A stretch of 6,111 nt of DNA, from assembly GCA_937924465.1 (NCBI GenBank), contig CALDSP010000272.1, forward strand, positions 1 to 6,111. Direction: 5' to 3'. This document shows positions 1 to 6,111 of the stretch, one piece after another (within the stretch, counting starts at the first letter, position 1; each line of letters opens with the position of its first letter). Source of the stretch: an uncultured Leptospiraceae bacterium (GTDB lineage: Bacteria; Spirochaetota; Leptospiria; Leptospirales; Leptospiraceae). The notes below the pieces were generated by a model, which saw only the letters and a program-made list of their open reading frames with translations, was not told the DNA's origin and made no database searches. The translations under genes were made by a program, and so were the position numbers.

Positions 1-694
1 AACCAATTTCCAAAAGCGTACTTCCCGCAAGGATGGGAGTTAGAATTTTCTCCCAATCACATGAAAAATTTTGATGAAATTGATTGAGTAAATTTTTTTT
101 TAAAGATCTCAAAAGTTCTTCTAAATTTGCTTTTGCTTCAGGAGAAAATTTTTCTCTTGTAAAAATCTCCCCAAAGGATTTTTGCTTTCCAGAAGCAAAA
201 CTTTCTACTTCAATTCCAATCTTTTTCAAAAGTCCTTTAAAAAAGAAAACTTCCGAAGAAGGTAGTATAGGGTGAAATTCAGAATAAGAACTCGTATAGC
301 GTTCTTTCATGTAAGATAAAAAAAGAAGAGTTTTCAAATCACCCGTAAATGCAAATCCACTAGTTTGGATTCCCTTTTCATTAAAACGTTGAACAATTTT
401 AAGAATTTCTTCTAGTTCTCCATACCCAAACTCAATTTTTCCAATACTAAAAGATACTTTTTTAACATAGGGATTTTCTAAGATTTCAAGTAAATCTTTT
501 AGAAAAGAAGGATATACGGCTGTCTCCTTTCCAGAGATAAGCTCTAAAATTGCAGTTTTTTTGGATTCAGAAAATTGTGAGGGAACCTCTACAAAAACAT
601 GATCTCCCTTATGAAAGGGAGTAAAAATTTGGTAGTAGAAAAATCCGAAAATTCGCAGTGGAAATAAAAGAAGATTGAATAAAAAACGTACCAT
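1..694 (-). CDS. SppA-like signal peptide peptidase (peptidase S49), N-terminal part, truncated by window edge
   Basis: The frame reads from an ATG at 694 to the left edge without a stop: 231 codons plus one base, with the 3' end missing. Residues 3-24 (FLFNLLLFPLRIFGFFYYQIF) form a hydrophobic membrane anchor. Residues ~150-195 match the S49 pattern: FFFKGLLKKIGIEVESFASG, then GKQKSFGEIF, then EKFSPEAKANLEELL. In 67K-type SppA such as that of E. coli, the equivalent GTYKSAVEPF stretch in the N-terminal half carries the catalytic lysine, so K172 is the likely general base. The corresponding region here (~112-125) lacks the Ser-Gly-Gly nucleophile motif, as in the E. coli N-terminal half. The serine would then lie in a C-terminal half beyond the edge. 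Expected role: membrane-bound cleavage of leftover signal peptides or other membrane peptides. The start is not certain: no Shine-Dalgarno is visible and a TTG 11 codons upstream is in frame, with a TAA not far above it. Confidence 0.8.
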   Translation of the reverse strand, partial: MVRFLFNLLLFPLRIFGFFYYQIFTPFHKGDHVFVEVPSQFSESKKTAILELISGKETAVYPSFLKDLLEILENPYVKKVSFSIGKIEFGYGELEEILKIVQRFNEKGIQTSGFAFTGDLKTLLFLSYMKERYTSSYSEFHPILPSSEVFFFKGLLKKIGIEVESFASGKQKSFGEIFTREKFSPEAKANLEELLRSLKKNLLNQFHQNFSCDWEKILTPILAGSTLLEIG

Positions 695-973
695 GTTTAT
701 ACCAATTTTTAAATTTCTTTGAAACAAAAAAGTCTTTTTTAAAAAGCTTTAAAGAATTGAACAAGTTATCTGTCTTAACTCTTAAAATCTTCACATAAAT
801 TGATCGCATTCACAATAAAATGACTATATCCTTTTAAGATAAATGAAATAGGACGTTGTGTGTAAGAAATATTTATTTTTGTATTTAGAGTATAAGACTA
901 TTATGTTGTTTGCGAAAATTTGAAATACTGAATTTTGTTATACTTGAAAATGATTTACTAGAAAAATTTTCAA
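695..973. other. Gene-free A+T-rich leader region upstream of the SppA-like gene
   Basis: This stretch lies between the terminator of the large lipoprotein gene and the start of the SppA-like gene, both on the minus strand. It presumably holds the promoter of the SppA-like gene. On the minus strand a TATACT hexamer (889-894) has a weak TTCGCA 16 bases upstream, which is only a faint candidate about 195 bases from the ATG. An 8-bp inverted repeat (TTGAAAAT at 944-951, ATTTTCAA at 966-973) has a 14-base loop and no adjacent T-run. No coding sequence with a ribosome binding site or recognisable product is visible on either strand. Confidence 0.5.
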
Positions 974-1005
974 TAAAAAAACAAGCCTGTTTCAAAACAA
1001 GCTTG
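974..1005 (-). terminator. Rho-independent terminator of the Ig/NHL lipoprotein gene
   Basis: Read on the minus strand, CAAGCTTGTTT (1005-995) can pair with AAACAGGCTTG (992-982). This gives an 11-position stem with one G-U wobble; the innermost pair probably opens to leave a four-base loop. The stem is followed at once by seven T residues (981-975). It begins 48 bases after the TAA stop at 1053-1055. This is the textbook arrangement for an intrinsic terminator and implies that the SppA-like gene downstream is transcribed mainly from its own promoter. Confidence 0.88.
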
Positions 1006-1052
1006 CACTTTGAGTAAGGTTTTGAATCTAAAACTAAATTTGGAAATTTTCC

Positions 1053-3878
1053 TTAAGGTATAATCATACGAATGGCATGGTTGTTTGTATCAGTCACTAG
1101 TATACGCCCGTTTCCCATAACATACAATCCTACAGGTTGATTAAAACGAGAGTTAAGTCGAGTACTATTTACATAACCACAATTGGGAGTAGGAGGCAAT
1201 GCTCCTGCAAATGTAGTGACTACACCATACGTACCTAAGTCATTCATTACAATCTTTCGAATTGCGCAGTTGCCCGTATCTGTAACATAAAGCACATTTC
1301 CAGGTCCTACTGCAATTCCTGTTGGATTATTAAAAAGAGCAGAACTACCAATTCCATTTTGATATCCTGAAACTCCCGGATTTCCAGCAATTGTAGTGAC
1401 CTGCCCCATGATTGTAATTTTTCTAATGACATGGTTACCTGAATCTGTTATGTAAATATTATTGTTGCTATCCACAGTTACTCCGGCAGGAGTATTGAAA
1501 CGAGCCGCAGTTCCTAATCCATCTACAAAGCCAGGCGTTGGGGTGGGCGCTATAGAACCTACAAAGTTGTTATAAGACCAGTAATCACTTCGAATTTTTC
1601 GAATTGTATGATTGAGCTTATCGGGAACAATCAAAACAAAATGCCCCACAGTCACATCGTAAAAGACATGAACACCCTCTGGAGCATTAAATCGAGCTGT
1701 AGCTGCTCCTGTGTTTACGACAAAACCTGCTGTATTTACTGTGGTAGGCGTACTATTTGTAACAACCGCTCCCGCACTGATCCCCCGAATGGCATGATTT
1801 CCCGTATCTGTAACAGAAAATCCATCACTATACCATCTATAAATTCCACGTGGAGAATTAAAACGAGCCGCAGTTCCTGTACCTGCAAGAAAACCGGAGA
1901 TTGGAGTTGTAGCTCCTGCAAAAGTACTTACAACAGCTGAAGGATAACTGATCATCCTTACGGCATGGTTGTTTGTATCGGTTACAAAAACTGCATTTTC
2001 TGCAAGGTTCATACTTAGGTAGCGTGGGAAGTTAAAACGAGCTGCGTTTCCTGTTGCGTTTACATATCCACTTGTTGCGGTAGTTGGACCTGCAAGGGTC
2101 GTTACTGAACCGGAATCAGGTTCACTATCGGCAGTTGAGAAAATAATAGTGTATCCACCCGTAATAAAATTTCCATAAGTGTCTTGTACTGCACTTGAAA
2201 TTGTAAAAGAATAAGTAGAAGAAGGACTTAACATATTGGATGGAAGAAATTGAAAGCTTTGGTTACCAACTAAAGTGATTGTTCCACTGACAGGTGTAGA
2301 TGGAAGTAAGGTGAGTGTAACATTTGCTGTTGTAATTGTAGAAACATTCATAGGATTGGAAAAGGTTACACTAATAGGAGTATTCAATGGAATATTTGTT
2401 CCTCCATTAGTAGGATAAATACCGGTGACGCTCAACGCTGGATAATTTTGTGTTGTAAAAGCTGATGTATAGGTAGCTGTCATATTGTCTGGGGGAATAG
2501 AAATATCTTGCACACCTGTTCCTACTTCAATTGTATAAACTGTATTGTAGTTTAAAGAAGAGTTAGGAACTAAAACAGCAGTGCTATCTCCTACAAGTTG
2601 CACTGTACTGGGAATGGTTACCATTCCTTGCTTTAGAGAAATGTTTGTTGTATTTATAGTTACTGAATTCATTGGTTCACTAAATTGAATTACTATACTT
2701 GGAGTAATGGAAACCCCTGTAGCTCCATTCGTTGGAACCGTACTTACAACAGTAGGAGGGTTTGGATTTAAAATGGAGTTTCCAGTTGTAAAGCTTATGT
2801 TATAATTTGCACTCAACGAATTTGGTGGAACTCCCGTATCTAAAACTCCAGTAGTAACTGTTAGAGTATGAGCCGTATTTGCTGGGAGGGGATTTGTAGG
2901 AGAAAATACAATGGCATTGCTTCCTAGTAAATTCACTGTTCCAGGAACAGAGCTTGTATTTTGTAATAATACATTAGTTGTATTTACTGTACTTGAGTCT
3001 AAGGCTCTATCCAAAACAACTATCATTTTTGCATTTGTAGAAACCTGTGTTGCACCTGACGTAGGGCTTGTACCTGTGACTAGAAGATTAGAACTAGTAG
3101 AACTTCCAGTAGTAAATGTAGATGTAAATTCACTTGGAAGAGCTACTGGAGGACTAGAGTTATCTGTGACTGCTGTGCTAATTTTTATTGTATAAGTTGT
3201 GTTTGGTGATAAAGTAGAAAGAGGATATAAAACTCCTCCAATTTTTCCTACAGGGGATGTATTGGAAGAAATTAAACTAGTTCCTTGGTACAACTGAAAG
3301 CTAGAATTGCTCAAAGTTCCGGGGTTAATTTCTTTTGTAAAAGAAACTGCAATAGATGTAGTGAGAGATACGTTAGTTGCACCATCTGCTGGAAATATAG
3401 AGGCAACTGAAAGCGCGTTAGAAGTGTTTGAAATACTTGTTCCAGTCGTGAAAGTAGAGGTATATTCTTCCAATAACATATTTCCACTCAAATCTTTTAC
3501 GTTTTGAGAAACCTTTACAATATATTCTTTATTTGGTGCAAGTGGGCTTGGTGTTATGCGAGCAACTTTTCCAGAGTATTGCACCATAGAATTTACTCCT
3601 ACAAGAAATAAATTCGTGCTTGTGATGGTATTGGGATCCATATCTTTATCAAATTCTATTTCAATTTGCGGATCAATAGGTACGTTGATAGAGCTGTTTT
3701 CTGGTTTTACCGAAACAACTTTAGGTCTAGTTGTATCTTTTGCATTCATTCCAAGAAGTGCTAAAAAATTATTTTTTTCTTGTTTTTGTTTTGTATCAGC
3801 AAACCATATTGCATTTCCACAACTATGAACAGAGAAAACTATAGAAAGTAATACAAAAAGAGTTTGAACGAATTTCAT
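1053..3878 (-). CDS. Large predicted lipoprotein: five Big_5-type Ig-like domains plus six-bladed NHL beta-propeller
   Basis: The protein has 941 residues from the ATG at 3878. A leader (MKFVQTLFVLLSIVFSVHS) ends at C20, a loose spirochaete lipobox, so it is probably lipidated and exported. Residues ~49-146, 155-258, 265-366, 373-476 and 481-582 are five Ig-like units. Each has the SbsA/Big_5 pattern: P.dGatnv, then I.v.Fs..m...T, then L.pnt.Y.i.i...v.D, ending in TFTTG. Residues ~592-939 are six NHL repeats, each with G(Y/F)..G.gtaaRFN.P.G followed by a variant of TDt.NHaIRkI, enough for one closed propeller. No catalytic residues are visible, so a binding or adhesive envelope role is inferred, not shown. 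Only three cysteines are present: the lipidated one, C870 and C900. The in-frame TTG at 3893 would add five residues, but it lies within the Shine-Dalgarno of the ATG. The gene diverges from the OmpA-like gene and ends at a strong terminator. Confidence 0.9.
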   Translation of the reverse strand: MKFVQTLFVLLSIVFSVHSCGNAIWFADTKQKQEKNNFLALLGMNAKDTTRPKVVSVKPENSSINVPIDPQIEIEFDKDMDPNTITSTNLFLVGVNSMVQYSGKVARITPSPLAPNKEYIVKVSQNVKDLSGNMLLEEYTSTFTTGTSISNTSNALSVASIFPADGATNVSLTTSIAVSFTKEINPGTLSNSSFQLYQGTSLISSNTSPVGKIGGVLYPLSTLSPNTTYTIKISTAVTDNSSPPVALPSEFTSTFTTGSSTSSNLLVTGTSPTSGATQVSTNAKMIVVLDRALDSSTVNTTNVLLQNTSSVPGTVNLLGSNAIVFSPTNPLPANTAHTLTVTTGVLDTGVPPNSLSANYNISFTTGNSILNPNPPTVVSTVPTNGATGVSITPSIVIQFSEPMNSVTINTTNISLKQGMVTIPSTVQLVGDSTAVLVPNSSLNYNTVYTIEVGTGVQDISIPPDNMTATYTSAFTTQNYPALSVTGIYPTNGGTNIPLNTPISVTFSNPMNVSTITTANVTLTLLPSTPVSGTITLVGNQSFQFLPSNMLSPSSTYSFTISSAVQDTYGNFITGGYTIIFSTADSEPDSGSVTTLAGPTTATSGYVNATGNAARFNFPRYLSMNLAENAVFVTDTNNHAVRMISYPSAVVSTFAGATTPISGFLAGTGTAARFNSPRGIYRWYSDGFSVTDTGNHAIRGISAGAVVTNSTPTTVNTAGFVVNTGAATARFNAPEGVHVFYDVTVGHFVLIVPDKLNHTIRKIRSDYWSYNNFVGSIAPTPTPGFVDGLGTAARFNTPAGVTVDSNNNIYITDSGNHVIRKITIMGQVTTIAGNPGVSGYQNGIGSSALFNNPTGIAVGPGNVLYVTDTGNCAIRKIVMNDLGTYGVVTTFAGALPPTPNCGYVNSTRLNSRFNQPVGLYVMGNGRILVTDTNNHAIRMIIP
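1062..2105 (-). repeat. Six tandem NHL propeller-blade coding repeats
   Basis: Units in protein order are 1947-2105, 1776-1931, 1590-1763, 1413-1568, 1248-1400 and 1062-1220. Each encodes about 51-58 residues ending in a variant of TDTGNHAIRKI. Units 1, 2, 4, 5 and 6 are close to one another. Unit 3 is divergent: it lacks the VTT.AG opening, has a longer strand region and reads VPDKLNHTIRKI instead of the TD motif. Some identity survives in the DNA: an 18-base string is shared by 1074-1091 and 1962-1979, and another by 1498-1515 and 1861-1878. Confidence 0.85.
2133..3734 (-). repeat. Five tandem Ig-like (Big_5-type) coding repeats
   Basis: Units in protein order are about 3441-3734, 3105-3416, 2781-3086, 2451-2762 and 2133-2438, each encoding 98-104 residues. 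All share the opening 'P..g..v' turn, a central strand like 'IEIEFDKDMD' or 'IVIQFSEPMN', a 'Y.i.v...v.D' strand and a closing 'FTTG' or similar. They are joined by short Ser/Thr/Asn-rich linkers. Divergence between units is considerable, so this is an old duplication and not a recent expansion. Confidence 0.82.
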
Positions 3879-3887
3879 GGTAAGTAA

Positions 3888-3892
3888 CCTCA
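3888..3892 (-). promoter_or_regulatory. Shine-Dalgarno that fixes the start of the Ig/NHL lipoprotein
   Basis: On the minus strand TGAGG lies nine bases before the ATG at 3878-3876. The alternative TTG start (3893-3891) overlaps this element and has no ribosome binding site of its own. The ATG also gives a normal leader starting MKFVQ, so it is the preferred start. Confidence 0.75.
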
Positions 3893-3926
3893 ATCTGTTT
3901 TTTTGGACGTAAGTTTTATTTTTTTA

Positions 3927-3955
3927 TTGACGGTCGTCTAAGAAATTTGTAATAT
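3927..3955 (+). promoter_or_regulatory. Sigma70-type promoter of the OmpA-like lipoprotein gene
   Basis: TTGACG (3927-3932) is five of six matches to the -35 consensus. It is followed by exactly 17 bases and TAATAT (3950-3955), which keeps the key A at position two and T at position six of the -10 element. Transcription would start near 3962 and leave a leader of about 20 bases before the ATG. The leader contains a strong AAGGGG Shine-Dalgarno (3971-3976). A short dyad, GACG-GT-CGTC (3929-3938), overlaps the -35 box. Confidence 0.7.
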
Positions 3956-3981
3956 CCATCACAAAATTTAAAGGGGACTGC

Positions 3982-5073
3982 ATGTTTAGATTACTTATTT
4001 TAGTATTACTACTAAACTTTTCGTGTACAACAGTAACAATATACAATCCACATTCTGATAAAAATATCATTCTGACACATGACGTGTCTCAGTGTTACTC
4101 AAAAAGAATTTTTAAAAAGTGGACCGCCTTTTATGGTGCTGTTGCTTTAAATAAAATTGATCCAAATGATATGTTTCCTACAGAAAATTTTGCTTACCGT
4201 ATTACGGAGGAAGCAACTGGTGAGGATGCTCTTATTTCTTTCTTTTTGGGTCTTTTTACAACTATTAGCCGTAAAAGTATTATTGTAGATTTTTGTACTC
4301 CACCATTACAAATGACCAAGCCAGAAACAAAACGAGATGCAACTAAAACCGTATCTCCAGAGAGAAAAGAAAAAGAAAGCCAAAAAGAGCAAGATATAGA
4401 AAAGTATTCTTCTAAAGGAATATTAAACAATCCTATTTACATTGGATCTAACAATGAAGAATTACTGAATCTTTTAGAAAATCTTGAAAGAAAAATTGAC
4501 AGTGTTTCAAATCTTCAAAGACAACTAGAAAGTGAACTCAATGATTTAAAGTCCTTTGAAAAACAATTAGGGAAATACGACATAGATGAACAATCCAAGA
4601 CACTTTCTAATTCCCCTGAAGAGGCAGATCAAGTAATTTACTTAAAAGGGAAACGAAAAATTATCATAGCAGGAGAAGAAGAGAATTCTAAAGAAAGTGC
4701 TTTCACACCAATTTTAAGTGACATACAACCTCGTAAGAGTGGAAGAAAAGTTTTAGGTTCTGTCTTTTTTCCTACCAATTCTTACAAACTTACTGCCTCT
4801 GCAAGAGCTAGATTACAGAAGATTCTAGACTCTCATAGAGGAAAAATTCAACTGATTGGTTATGCAGATGTTCGAGGTAGCAATTACTATAATTATCTAA
4901 TTTCAAAACGAAGAGCTTTAATGGTAAAACAAGAAATTTCTAAATTATTAGGGAATGTGCAAATTAACATTTCTGCGTTAGGTGCTAGTAAGTTTAAAAA
5001 AGAAAGAAACTTAACTCCAACTCGTTTAGATTGGCAAAGAAGGGTGGACATTGTTCTGCTTTCTGAGGAATAA
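3982..5073 (+). CDS. OmpA-family lipoprotein with N-terminal two-cysteine domain and coiled coil
   Basis: The protein has 363 residues. The leader MFRLLILVLLLNFS ends at C15, a plausible spirochaete lipobox. Residues 16-107 form a small domain with cysteines C38 and C105 and a hydrophobic 'ALISFFLGLFTTISR' segment. Its layout loosely recalls the Bor/Iss lipoproteins (ICGG… and FVNGLLGFITLGIYTP…VYC); this is inference from pattern only. A Lys/Glu-rich linker (112-145) and a probable coiled coil (158-197) follow. Residues ~258-361 are an OmpA C-terminal domain: FFPTNSYKLT, then IGYADVRGSNYYNYLISKRRA, then LTPTR..WQRRVDIVLL. D296 and R311 are 15 residues apart, the spacing of the two diaminopimelate-binding residues known in OmpA. 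Expected role: an outer-membrane lipoprotein tethered to peptidoglycan from the periplasm. The AAGGGG Shine-Dalgarno sits five bases before the ATG. The gene converges on the haem-protein gene 63 bases away with no clear terminator between them. Confidence 0.9.
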   Translation: MFRLLILVLLLNFSCTTVTIYNPHSDKNIILTHDVSQCYSKRIFKKWTAFYGAVALNKIDPNDMFPTENFAYRITEEATGEDALISFFLGLFTTISRKSIIVDFCTPPLQMTKPETKRDATKTVSPERKEKESQKEQDIEKYSSKGILNNPIYIGSNNEELLNLLENLERKIDSVSNLQRQLESELNDLKSFEKQLGKYDIDEQSKTLSNSPEEADQVIYLKGKRKIIIAGEEENSKESAFTPILSDIQPRKSGRKVLGSVFFPTNSYKLTASARARLQKILDSHRGKIQLIGYADVRGSNYYNYLISKRRALMVKQEISKLLGNVQINISALGASKFKKERNLTPTRLDWQRRVDIVLLSEE

Positions 5074-5136
5074 AACGAAGTCCAAGAATTAGGATGTACC
5101 TTGTTGAGTTTGAAAATATTTTGCAATTTTAGAAAC

Positions 5137-5586
5137 TTATTCTTGTATATTCTCTAATTCTTGAACTTTTGTGTTCACTTCCTTTTGCCAATTGCGAAGT
5201 ATGTTTAAATCATTTTCACTAATTTGAGCTTCTCTATGGATAAGCAAATAACTCTTTAGAGGCATTTCTTCCTCTTCTACTTGTTCAAGTATATCTTCAA
5301 TTTTTTCTTGTTGCTTACTAATTTCTAGTGTATTCCAATTATGAAAATTGAGTTCTTCTCTTCCTTCTTTGACATGGTTATAAATCAAAATATTGGTTGG
5401 AAAAATATAAGAATACCAAGGCCATTGAGTTTGATAAGAATGACAATCCAAACAAGCTCTTTTTAAAATTGCATGAACATTTTCATTGCCTATAATTTCC
5501 TGTAATTCTTGAGAATCTCTTTGTAGGGGAATGAAACTCAATCCTATCCATAAAAGTGATGAAATAAATAATATTTTTTTTATCAT
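5137..5586 (-). CDS. Exported CxxCH haem-binding-domain protein (Haem_bd-like)
   Basis: The protein has 149 residues. An N-terminal hydrophobic segment (about 4-20, KILFISSLLWIGLSFIP) acts as signal peptide or membrane anchor; no clear cleavage site is seen. The conserved core begins NVHAILKRACLDCHSYQTQW (36-55), with the haem-attachment motif C45-L-D-C48-H49, followed by PWYSYIFP and HVKEGREELNF..W. A run 'EEEEMPLKSYLLIH' (104-117) includes M108, a possible second iron ligand. This order (VH..L...C.DCHS..T.WPWYS, HV.EGR..LNFS.W, MPL..Y...H) is that of the haem-binding domain found in small periplasmic proteins of Bacteroidetes and spirochaetes. c-type attachment, and a redox or haem-sensing role in the periplasm, are inferred. 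The start ATG overlaps the upstream gene's TGA stop in an ATGA, so translation is probably coupled. A GGGTAGAG stretch just upstream may serve as ribosome binding site. Confidence 0.88.
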   Translation of the reverse strand: MIKKILFISSLLWIGLSFIPLQRDSQELQEIIGNENVHAILKRACLDCHSYQTQWPWYSYIFPTNILIYNHVKEGREELNFHNWNTLEISKQQEKIEDILEQVEEEEMPLKSYLLIHREAQISENDLNILRNWQKEVNTKVQELENIQE

Positions 5587-6111
5587 TTTAACTCTACCCG
5601 TTTAAATTCATCTAATTCTACTTTCCAAATTTTAGTAATGAATTCAAGAGAATTTAAAAGTCCTTCTTGAGCATGAAAATTTTTTGAGTCTATTTCTAAA
5701 TTCATTTCCTGATAAAAAGGAACACTTTGGATATCTTCTTTTTGAATCTTGACTCTAAAAACTTCAACTTCTTGGATAATTTCTTTTTCAAGCTCTGGAT
5801 GATAAACATAATAAGGCTTGACTAAACTTAATGTAAGAACATTTAAATTTCTATGACTAGCATAACGAAAAATTTTCCATGCATAATAAGCAGTGAAAAG
5901 TTTTAGCTCTTTTTCATAACCTCCCTTTGATGCAAAAGTTAAGGCAGTCTTTCCGCCAAACTCAACTAAGACTTTGAAACCTTTATCTTCTTTCTCAATA
6001 TGAAATTCTTTAAATTGTGAACCTAAAACTTTTTTTACAATTTGTAAGATTGCTACCTCATTCGAAAGATTAGAATTTAAGGCTATTTCTTCCAAACTTG
6101 GATAAATCTTT
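5583..6111 (-). CDS. Unrecognised protein, 5' end beyond window, coupled to haem-binding protein gene
   Basis: The frame is open from the right edge to the TGA at 5585-5583, giving at least 175 residues. A TTG at 6095 could serve as start, but it has no good Shine-Dalgarno and the frame continues upstream (…KIYPSLEEIALNS), so the true start is probably outside. I do not recognise the family. The visible part is mixed alpha/beta: an amphipathic helix (NEVAILQIVKKVLGSQF), beta-like strands (FKVLVEFGGKTALTF), an aromatic segment (LFTAYYAWKIFRYA), then VLTLSLVKPYYVY and a Glu/Lys-rich C-terminal part. There are no cysteines, no membrane segment and no repeats in the visible part. The four-base overlap with the haem-protein gene suggests that the two act together or are needed in fixed ratio. 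Real coding is supported by length, lack of stops and the coupled downstream start. Confidence 0.75.
   Translation of the reverse strand, partial: KIYPSLEEIALNSNLSNEVAILQIVKKVLGSQFKEFHIEKEDKGFKVLVEFGGKTALTFASKGGYEKELKLFTAYYAWKIFRYASHRNLNVLTLSLVKPYYVYHPELEKEIIQEVEVFRVKIQKEDIQSVPFYQEMNLEIDSKNFHAQEGLLNSLEFITKIWKVELDEFKRVELK

Noticed and set aside
84..275. 63-codon plus-strand open frame
   Set aside because: It lies wholly opposite the SppA-like coding region, including its most conserved motif, and is best explained as a shadow frame.
609..809. 66-codon minus-strand open frame overlapping the start of the SppA-like gene
   Set aside because: It is out of frame with the clear S49 coding sequence, has no Shine-Dalgarno before its ATG and its translation resembles nothing.
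944..973. 8-bp inverted repeat TTGAAAAT/ATTTTCAA
   Set aside because: It is almost all A/T, has a 14-base loop and no T-run on the right side, and it lies just past a much better terminator, so no function is assigned.
1608..1940. 110-codon plus-strand open frame opposite the propeller repeats, rich in Cys and Ser
   Set aside because: It is antisense to the conserved NHL blades; the Cys/Ser richness comes from reading the complement of repeated Ala/Thr/Gly codons.
3876..3893. TTG start at 3893 for the large lipoprotein
   Set aside because: The TTG overlaps the Shine-Dalgarno of the ATG at 3878 and would add MRLLT before a normal lipoprotein leader.
3919..3941. Possible leftward promoter TTAGAC-17-TAAAAC on the minus strand
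   Set aside because: The -35 matches consensus poorly and the -10 lacks the final T; in an A-rich tract such a match is expected by chance.
5074..5136. Possible bidirectional terminator between the convergent genes
   Set aside because: Only weak all-A/T self-complementarity (AAAATATTTT) is present, with no G/C stem and no adequate T-run.

Overview
The window is A+T-rich and looks like the chromosome of a spirochaete of the family Leptospiraceae. Two of its proteins start with short hydrophobic leaders ending in loose spirochaete-type lipoboxes (…SVHS-C and …LNFS-C). The mature start of the largest protein runs into an 'NNFLALLGM' stretch, a pattern I associate with Leptospira lipoproteins. 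The family assignment is an inference; no rRNA or other marker gene is present.

Layout, left to right. (1) Positions 1-694, minus strand: the N-terminal 231 codons of an SppA-type (peptidase S49) membrane protease, cut by the left edge. (2) 695-1052: a gene-free gap holding a clear Rho-independent terminator (974-1005) for the next gene. (3) 1053-3878, minus strand: a 941-residue predicted lipoprotein with five tandem bacterial Ig-like (Big_5-type) domains followed by a six-bladed NHL-type beta-propeller. (4) 3879-3981: a short divergent intergenic region with a good sigma70-type promoter facing right. (5) 3982-5073, plus strand: a 363-residue lipoprotein with a small N-terminal two-cysteine domain, a charged linker, a coiled coil and a C-terminal OmpA-like peptidoglycan-binding domain. 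(6) 5137-6111, minus strand: a translationally coupled pair made of an unrecognised protein (5' end outside the window) and a small exported CxxCH haem-binding-domain protein. It converges on the OmpA-like gene.

Taken together, this is a cell-envelope neighbourhood: a membrane protease, a large probably surface-displayed or periplasmic adhesin-like lipoprotein, a peptidoglycan-tethering lipoprotein and an exported haem protein. I see no direct sign that the genes form one pathway. The only shared control evident from layout is the divergent promoter region between the two lipoprotein genes, and the ATGA overlap of the last pair. There are no RNA genes, CRISPR arrays, insertion sequences or obvious mobile elements. 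I did not find a convincing new multi-gene system. The most notable items are the composite Ig/propeller lipoprotein, the Bor-like/OmpA fusion and the unrecognised partner of the haem protein.
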